A stretch of DNA of 5,490 nt. Origin: Kiritimatiellia bacterium (GTDB taxonomy: Bacteria > Verrucomicrobiota > Kiritimatiellia > SLAD01). Shown here piece by piece: positions 1 through 3,312 of this stretch. The notes under the pieces are model-generated. The model had not been told where the DNA came from, did no database searches, and was given only the letters and a program-made list of their open reading frames with translations. Numbering within the stretch: position 1 is the first letter of the stretch; every line of letters begins with the position of its first letter. The position numbers and the translations under genes were made by a program. The stretch is from assembly GCA_007128275.1 (NCBI GenBank), contig SKXR01000116.1, positions 1 to 5,490 on the forward strand, in the 5' to 3' direction.

Positions 1-312
1 ATTAATGATCCTGTGCGGAAACGCGTTGATCAGCGTTTCGGTGACCACCCGCATGAATCCGGCCAAGACCACGAATTCCGCACCGACTTCCTCCGCCAGT
101 TCAATAACGCGCCCCTCACCCGCCTGCGGTTCCTTGAACGAAACGAACTCCGTGCGCACACCGTAAGAGCGCGCAATATCCAGCCCGGGCGCCTGTGACC
201 GGTTACTGATCACCAGGGCGGGCTCCGCGCGCAGTGCTCCGTCCCGACGCGCTTGCAACAGCGCGGCCATATTGGAGCCGCGGCCGGATATCAAAATAAC
301 AAACCTCTTCAC
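1..312 (-). CDS. purN: Phosphoribosylglycinamide formyltransferase PurN, 3' end outside window
   Basis: Transfers a formyl group from 10-formyltetrahydrofolate to GAR, giving FGAR, in cytosolic IMP synthesis. The first 104 residues are visible. They show the N-terminal strand and phosphate-binding loop (VILISGRGSN, residues 5-14), VISN (34-37), and the family signature VVLAGFMRVV (81-90). The last visible residue, Asn104 in HRIIN, aligns with catalytic Asn106 of E. coli PurN; the His of the NIHPS motif would follow just past the window edge. The start is GTG at 312-310. An in-frame TAA lies only two codons upstream (318-316), so no earlier start is possible, and the next candidates would cut into the phosphate loop. 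A GAGGGG sits 7 bases upstream. The gene lies 149 bases downstream of purM, a loose spacing for an operon, and that gap is filled by repeats. The family usually has about 190-215 residues, so about half is missing. The family call is firm. Confidence 0.95.
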   Translation of the reverse strand, partial: MKRFVILISGRGSNMAALLQARRDGALRAEPALVISNRSQAPGLDIARSYGVRTEFVSFKEPQAGEGRVIELAEEVGAEFVVLAGFMRVVTETLINAFPHRIIN

Positions 313-325
313 GTCTTAACCCCTC
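313..325 (-). promoter_or_regulatory. Shine-Dalgarno of purN, formed by a repeat tail
   Basis: GAGGGG (325-320 on the minus strand) lies 7 bases before the GTG start of purN. It is the 3' end of the hairpin repeat at 320-357, so the ribosome binding site appears to be part of the repeat. The spacer TTAAGAC closely resembles the purM spacer TAAGACC. The role is inferred from position and purine content. Confidence 0.6.
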
Positions 326-357
326 ACCCCGGCCCTCTCCCCACGGGGGAGAGGGAG
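320..357 (-). repeat. Hairpin repeat upstream of purN
   Basis: A perfect 10-base-pair inverted repeat, CCCTCTCCCC (333-342) and GGGGAGAGGG (346-355), is separated by 3 bases. Read on the minus strand, the hairpin is followed by a G-rich tail CCGGGGTGAGGGG. The grammar (C-rich arm, short loop, G-rich arm, G-rich tail) matches the repeats in the purF-purM gap and in purL, although the sequence differs. No T-run follows the stem on either strand, so it is not a typical intrinsic terminator. It resembles GC-rich palindromes dispersed in many environmental genomes; copy number elsewhere in this genome cannot be seen. Confidence 0.75.
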
Positions 358-372
358 TGAAGCTCGCCGGCG

Positions 373-432
373 TCGCATAGCTCCGCCCTCCACCGCCGTT
401 GCTGACACCGGATGGAGGGGCGAGCTATGCGA
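373..432. repeat. Long imperfect palindrome in the purM-purN gap
   Basis: Two 20-base arms (373-392 and 413-432) pair at 18 of 20 positions around a 20-base loop. The outer 11 bases match perfectly (TCGCATAGCTC with GAGCTATGCGA), and the inner CCCTCCA/TGGAGGG pairs after a two-base mismatch. The sequence differs from the CCCCTCC hairpin family, although the inner arm shares a CCCTCC/GGAGGG core. It may be an independent dispersed repeat or miniature element. With the hairpin at 320-357 it occupies most of the 149-base gap, in which no gene is seen. It could form a stable mRNA hairpin between purM and purN. Confidence 0.75.
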
Positions 433-461
433 GCCCGATCGATCTACAGAACATGCGCTCA

Positions 462-1493
462 TCATGAAAGGATAACGGACTTCTCCGTGTGCTCGACGAC
501 TTGACCCACCATGACCGCATCCGGAAACAGTTCCGTGATGCCCTCGACCGCGGACGGACGGCAGACGGCGACCAGACCGTAGCCGCAGTTGAATGTCGCG
601 AGCATTTCCGCGCGCGACATCCCGGCGACCTCCGCAAACCAGTTGAAGAGATCGCAGTGCGGCGGATCGAACGCCTTGCCGTCCAGCGTCGCGCAGCAAC
701 CGTCCGCCAGAGAACGCGGAAGATTCTCGAACCAGCCCCCTCCGGTAATGTGAGCGAGGGATATCACATCGATATCCCGGGCCCGGATCGCCTCGATCAC
801 ATCCGTATAGAGCCGGGTCGGCTCCATAAGCCATTCGCCCAGCGATCGTGTAACTCCGTTGAAGGTATGCCCGGCTTTCAGATCCAGCCTGCGCTCACCG
901 ATAACTTTGCGGATCAGCGAATACCCGTTGCTATGAAATCCGCTCGACGGAAATCCGACCAGGGCATCGCCCGGCACCGTGCGCGCAGGAGAAAGGATTT
1001 CCGTATTTCTCACCGCCGCGACGCCGAATCCGGCCAGGTCGAAGTCCCCCTCGCCGTAGAGGCCGGGCATTTCCGCCGTTTCGCCGCCGAGCAGCGGCAT
1101 GTCGCATTGTTCGCACGCGCCACGGATCGATTGAATGATCGTGCTGTACGCTTCCGGCTCGATTTTTCCCGTGGCATAATAGTCGAGAAAGGCAAACGGT
1201 TGGCCGCCGCACGTGATGAGATCGTTGTATACCATGCCGACGAGATCCTGGCCGATTCCGTTCAGCAGGCCTGTCTGTTTGCCCAGCATGAGTTTCGTTC
1301 CAACCCCGTCCGTACTTATCGCGAGCCACGAATGTTTGTCGCCGACGCCTTCGGGCAGCGCAACCAGTTGACAGAAAAAGCTGTCGGGCAACGGGGTGAC
1401 GCCGGCCGCGTTCTTCATGAGGCCGCGGATAAGCGAACCGGCGCGTTCGGGATCAACGCCGGCGCTTCTGTATCGTTCCTGATTCTTGTTCAC
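462..1493 (-). CDS. purM: Phosphoribosylformylglycinamidine cyclo-ligase (AIR synthetase) PurM
   Basis: ATP-dependent closure of FGAM to AIR, the step after PurL. The 343 residues match the usual length of about 345. Visible family blocks are RYRSAGVD near the N-terminus (8-14), the nucleotide-binding STDGVGTKLML (60-70), NDLITCGGQPFAFLDYYATGK (starting at 90), GGETAEMPG (136-144), SSGFHSNGYSLIRKV (183-197), EPTRLYTDV (224-232), AHITGGGWFENLPR (247-260) and FNCGYGL (301-307). The fold is the same PurM/PurL superfamily as PurL. The start is GTG at 1493-1491, preceded by GGAGGG with a 7-base spacer. An in-frame ATG exists at 1571-1569, but the 26 codons it would add run through the hairpin repeat at 1500-1530 and have no counterpart in PurM. 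The stop is TGA at 464-462. The gene is complete, with no frameshift or missing motif noticed. It lies 313 bases after purF, an unusually large gap for this gene pair. Confidence 0.97.
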   Translation of the reverse strand: MNKNQERYRSAGVDPERAGSLIRGLMKNAAGVTPLPDSFFCQLVALPEGVGDKHSWLAISTDGVGTKLMLGKQTGLLNGIGQDLVGMVYNDLITCGGQPFAFLDYYATGKIEPEAYSTIIQSIRGACEQCDMPLLGGETAEMPGLYGEGDFDLAGFGVAAVRNTEILSPARTVPGDALVGFPSSGFHSNGYSLIRKVIGERRLDLKAGHTFNGVTRSLGEWLMEPTRLYTDVIEAIRARDIDVISLAHITGGGWFENLPRSLADGCCATLDGKAFDPPHCDLFNWFAEVAGMSRAEMLATFNCGYGLVAVCRPSAVEGITELFPDAVMVGQVVEHTEKSVILS

Positions 1494-1506
1494 GGTCTTA
1501 CCCTCC
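1494..1506 (-). promoter_or_regulatory. Shine-Dalgarno of purM, formed by a repeat tail
   Basis: GGAGGG (1506-1501 on the minus strand) lies 7 bases before the GTG start of purM, and it decides that start over the upstream ATG. The purine stretch is the G-rich tail of the hairpin repeat at 1500-1530. The downstream context GGGTAAGACCGTGAA closely resembles GGGTTAAGACGTGAA at purN. Confidence 0.65.
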
Positions 1507-1530
1507 CCTCGGTCCCCTCCAAGGAGGGGA
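1500..1530 (-). repeat. Hairpin repeat copy A, upstream of purM
   Basis: On the plus strand the arms TCCCCTCC (1513-1520) and GGAGGGGA (1523-1530) form a perfect 8-base inverted repeat around AA. Read on the minus strand, the hairpin is followed by ACCGAGGGGAGGGT, whose G-rich end is the purM Shine-Dalgarno. The 16 bases at 1500-1515 recur exactly at 1661-1676. It faces copy B, with its hairpin end towards B. Confidence 0.8.
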
Positions 1531-1592
1531 TGGTTCTTTGTCTTGTCCGCTTGTTGGCCGTTCATTTTCACAGCATGCCGTACGTACTATTC

Positions 1593-1636
1593 TATCCCCT
1601 CCTCTGGAGGGGTGCCCGAAGGGCGGGGTGGGTGGC
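1593..1636 (+). repeat. Hairpin repeat copy B
   Basis: It begins TATCCCCTCCTC. CCCCTCC (1596-1602) and GGAGGGG (1606-1612) pair around TCT. A second small hairpin follows, GCCC GAA GGGC (1614-1624), and then GGGGTGGGTGGC. This 44-base copy is the closest match to the purL-internal copy D, which is the same sequence on the minus strand with a 31-base stretch in place of one loop base. Confidence 0.85.
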
Positions 1637-1660
1637 ATGACCAATCCCTATCAGCAAGCA

Positions 1661-1676
1661 ACCCTCCCCTCGGTCC
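1661..1676 (-). repeat. Partial repeat copy A', 16-base duplicate of copy A
   Basis: ACCCTCCCCTCGGTCC is identical to 1500-1515 and has the same orientation. The hairpin part is missing; the sequence runs into TTTTTGTG instead. It looks like a truncated copy, or a copy whose hairpin half was lost. Copy C follows 30 bases on in the opposite orientation, so the A-B arrangement is repeated. Confidence 0.7.
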
Positions 1677-1706
1677 TTTTTGTGTCCGGCTTTTGATCCC
1701 ATTTCT

Positions 1707-1758
1707 TATCCCCTCCTCGGGAGGGGTGGCGCCGCGCAGCGGCGACGGGGTGGGTGGG
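1707..1758 (+). repeat. Hairpin repeat copy C
   Basis: It starts TATCCCCTCCTC like copy B. CCCCTCC (1710-1716) and GGAGGGG (1720-1726) pair around TCG. The second hairpin is CGCCGC (1730-1735) and GCGGCG (1739-1744) around GCA, and then comes ACGGGGTGGGTGGG. The first stem and the tail match copy B, while the second stem has a different sequence but is still fully paired. Confidence 0.8.
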
Positions 1759-1806
1759 TACAACCAACCCGGCCCTCGACCGACTGACTCCGGCCCGTCT
1801 TCCCCT

Positions 1807-3270
1807 TCACGCCCGCCACTCTTCCGCGCCGCCCGCGCCCGGCGGTTGCCCGACGATGGAAGACGGTTTCAGCGCCGAATGCATGGACCGCATCGGGCGC
1901 GCGTCTTCTATGGGCACCGTATAGTTCCCTGTAAAACAGGCATCACAATAACTGTTCAAGCCCGCCGTTTCCTTCATCACCTCTTTGAGTCCTTCGTGGC
2001 TCATATAATTCAGGCTATCGGTTTCCAGATATTCGCGAATACGCTCCTCGTTGCCCAGTCGATGGCCAATGAGTTGATCGTAATCGGGCGTGTCGATCCC
2101 GTAGAAACAGGGATGCGCAAAAATGGGGCTGCTGATACGCAGATGAATCGCCCGCGCACCGGCATCGCGCAGCATCCGTATCAGGCGTCGACTGGTCGTG
2201 CCGCGCACGATGGAGTCATCCACCAGCACGATGGATCGACCTTCAATGGCGCTGCGCACGGGATTGTATTTGATCCGCGCGCGCCAATCGCGAATGGATT
2301 GCGCGGGCTCGATGAACGTGCGTCCGATGTAATGATTCCGAATCATACCCAGCTCATAGGGGATTCCTGACGCGTCCGCGTAGCCGAGCGCGGCGGCGTT
2401 GCTGGAGTCGGGGGCGTTGATCACGACCTCGGCATCGGGCGCCGGGGCTTCCTCCGCGAGTTTGCGGCCCAGCGCCCGGCGAATGTTCAAGATGGAGCGC
2501 CCTTGGAACAGGCTGTCCGGACGACTGAAATAGATGAGTTCGAAGACGCAGAAATGTCCCTCTTTCCTCTCCCCCACCCGATGCGACACCACGCCATTCC
2601 GGCTGATGATCACGATCTCGCCCGGCTCGACTTCCCGGATATATTTTGCGCCCATCAGGTCCAGCGCGCAGGTTTCCGACGCCAGCACATAGGCATCCTC
2701 TTTGCGGCCGAGACACAAGGGGCGGAAGCCGTCCGGATCGCGCACGCCGATGAGCTGGTCCTTGTGCAGCATCACCAACGAAAAGGCGCCTTGAATGCGG
2801 CCGACCGCGTGCGTGAGACGGTCCAGAAACGATTGTTGCGCGTGGGTTGCCATCAGATGGAACACAACCTCCGTGTCCGCCGAGGTTTGGAAGATGGCGC
2901 CGCGCTCTTCAAGCTCCTGCTGCAACGATCCGGCATTGGTGATCTGCCCGTTATGCGCGATCGCCACCTCGCCTACGGCAAGATGGGCGTGTAAGGGCTG
3001 GGCGTTTTCCTCGTGACTTCCCCCCGACGTACTGTATCGCGTATGCCCGATAGCGTAATTGCCGATGAGTCTATGCTTCAGGGTATCTGCGTCGAACACG
3101 TCGACCACTTGTCCCATACCTTTATGCAAACGGATATGATCGCCGTCCGATACGGCTATGCCCGCGCTTTCCTGGCCGCGATGTTGAATGGCGTACAACC
3201 CTGCATACGCCAAGTGCGCGGCGTCGGGGCCGTTCCAGATTCCTATGACTCCGCATTTATCGTGTATCAT
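1807..3270 (-). CDS. purF: Amidophosphoribosyltransferase PurF, four-cysteine iron-sulfur type
   Basis: First committed step of purine synthesis: PRPP plus glutamine gives 5-phosphoribosylamine. The 487 residues fit the family. The N-terminal Ntn-hydrolase glutaminase domain starts after a five-residue propeptide (MIHDK), which would be removed to free the nucleophile Cys6 in KCGVIGIW. It also shows IQHRGQESAG (28-37), HTRYSTSGG (76-84), HNGQITN (106-112) and DPDGFRPL (178-185). The C-terminal phosphoribosyltransferase domain shows SGIPYELGMIRNHYIGRTFI (301-320) and the PRPP loop VLVDDSIVRGTTS (348-360). Cys241 (GHFC), Cys388 (HPCFYG), Cys442 and Cys445 (CDACFTG) match the four [4Fe-4S] ligands of B. 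subtilis PurF, so the iron-sulfur, oxygen-sensitive subtype is inferred. The start is ATG at 3270-3268, which gives the expected short propeptide. No Shine-Dalgarno is visible, only a heptamer repeat and ATTCTTCCC. Translation may be coupled to purL, whose stop is 18 bases upstream. In this family, end-product nucleotides inhibit the enzyme. Confidence 0.97.
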   Translation of the reverse strand: MIHDKCGVIGIWNGPDAAHLAYAGLYAIQHRGQESAGIAVSDGDHIRLHKGMGQVVDVFDADTLKHRLIGNYAIGHTRYSTSGGSHEENAQPLHAHLAVGEVAIAHNGQITNAGSLQQELEERGAIFQTSADTEVVFHLMATHAQQSFLDRLTHAVGRIQGAFSLVMLHKDQLIGVRDPDGFRPLCLGRKEDAYVLASETCALDLMGAKYIREVEPGEIVIISRNGVVSHRVGERKEGHFCVFELIYFSRPDSLFQGRSILNIRRALGRKLAEEAPAPDAEVVINAPDSSNAAALGYADASGIPYELGMIRNHYIGRTFIEPAQSIRDWRARIKYNPVRSAIEGRSIVLVDDSIVRGTTSRRLIRMLRDAGARAIHLRISSPIFAHPCFYGIDTPDYDQLIGHRLGNEERIREYLETDSLNYMSHEGLKEVMKETAGLNSYCDACFTGNYTVPIEDARPMRSMHSALKPSSIVGQPPGAGGAEEWRA

Positions 3271-3277
3271 GGGAAGA

Positions 3278-3312
3278 ATGGGTAATGGTTAATGGTTCAT
3301 GGTTGATGGTTG
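3278..3312. repeat. Heptamer tandem repeat across the end of purL
   Basis: Five 7-base units in a row on the plus strand: ATGGGTA, ATGGTTA, ATGGTTC, ATGGTTG, ATGGTTG. The second unit holds the purL stop (TAA on the minus strand, 3291-3289), and units 3-5 encode the last residues of PurL (QPSTMNH and the adjoining base). The first unit lies in the 18-base purL-purF gap, where a purF Shine-Dalgarno would be expected. A unit of 7 is not a multiple of 3, so gain or loss of units would shift the reading frame at the purL end. Confidence 0.8.

Larger units (their letters stand above)
1494..1806. other. Repeat-filled gap between purF and purM
   Basis: These 313 bases hold no supportable gene. They contain four recognisable pieces of one GC-rich repeat family, at 1500-1530, 1661-1676 (both minus-oriented), 1593-1636 and 1707-1758 (both plus-oriented). 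Between them lie ordinary AT-richer stretches (1531-1592, 1637-1660, 1677-1706, 1759-1806) in which no promoter, operator or riboswitch was recognised. No stem is followed by a T-run on the minus strand, so transcription from purF into purM is not obviously stopped here. Confidence 0.8.

Noticed and set aside
333..355. Intrinsic terminator between purM and purN
   Set aside because: The stem is strong, but no T-run follows it in the transcribed direction; the G-rich tail and purN start follow immediately.
1494..1571. Longer purM reading frame from ATG at 1571-1569
   Set aside because: The extra 26 codons translate through repeat copy A (NHPLLGGDRGEG) and have no counterpart in PurM; GTG at 1493-1491 has a well-placed Shine-Dalgarno and gives the normal length.
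489..1640. Plus-strand open frame of 383 codons opposite purM
   Set aside because: Antisense shadow of a well-conserved gene in GC-rich DNA; its translation shows no family features and ends in repeat sequence.
1500..1758. CRISPR array
   Set aside because: The repeat units are few, unequal, in alternating orientation and irregularly spaced, unlike direct repeats with even spacers.
1486..2370. Plus-strand open frame of 294 codons across the purF-purM gap
   Set aside because: Made of translated repeats followed by antisense purF; no credible start or domain.
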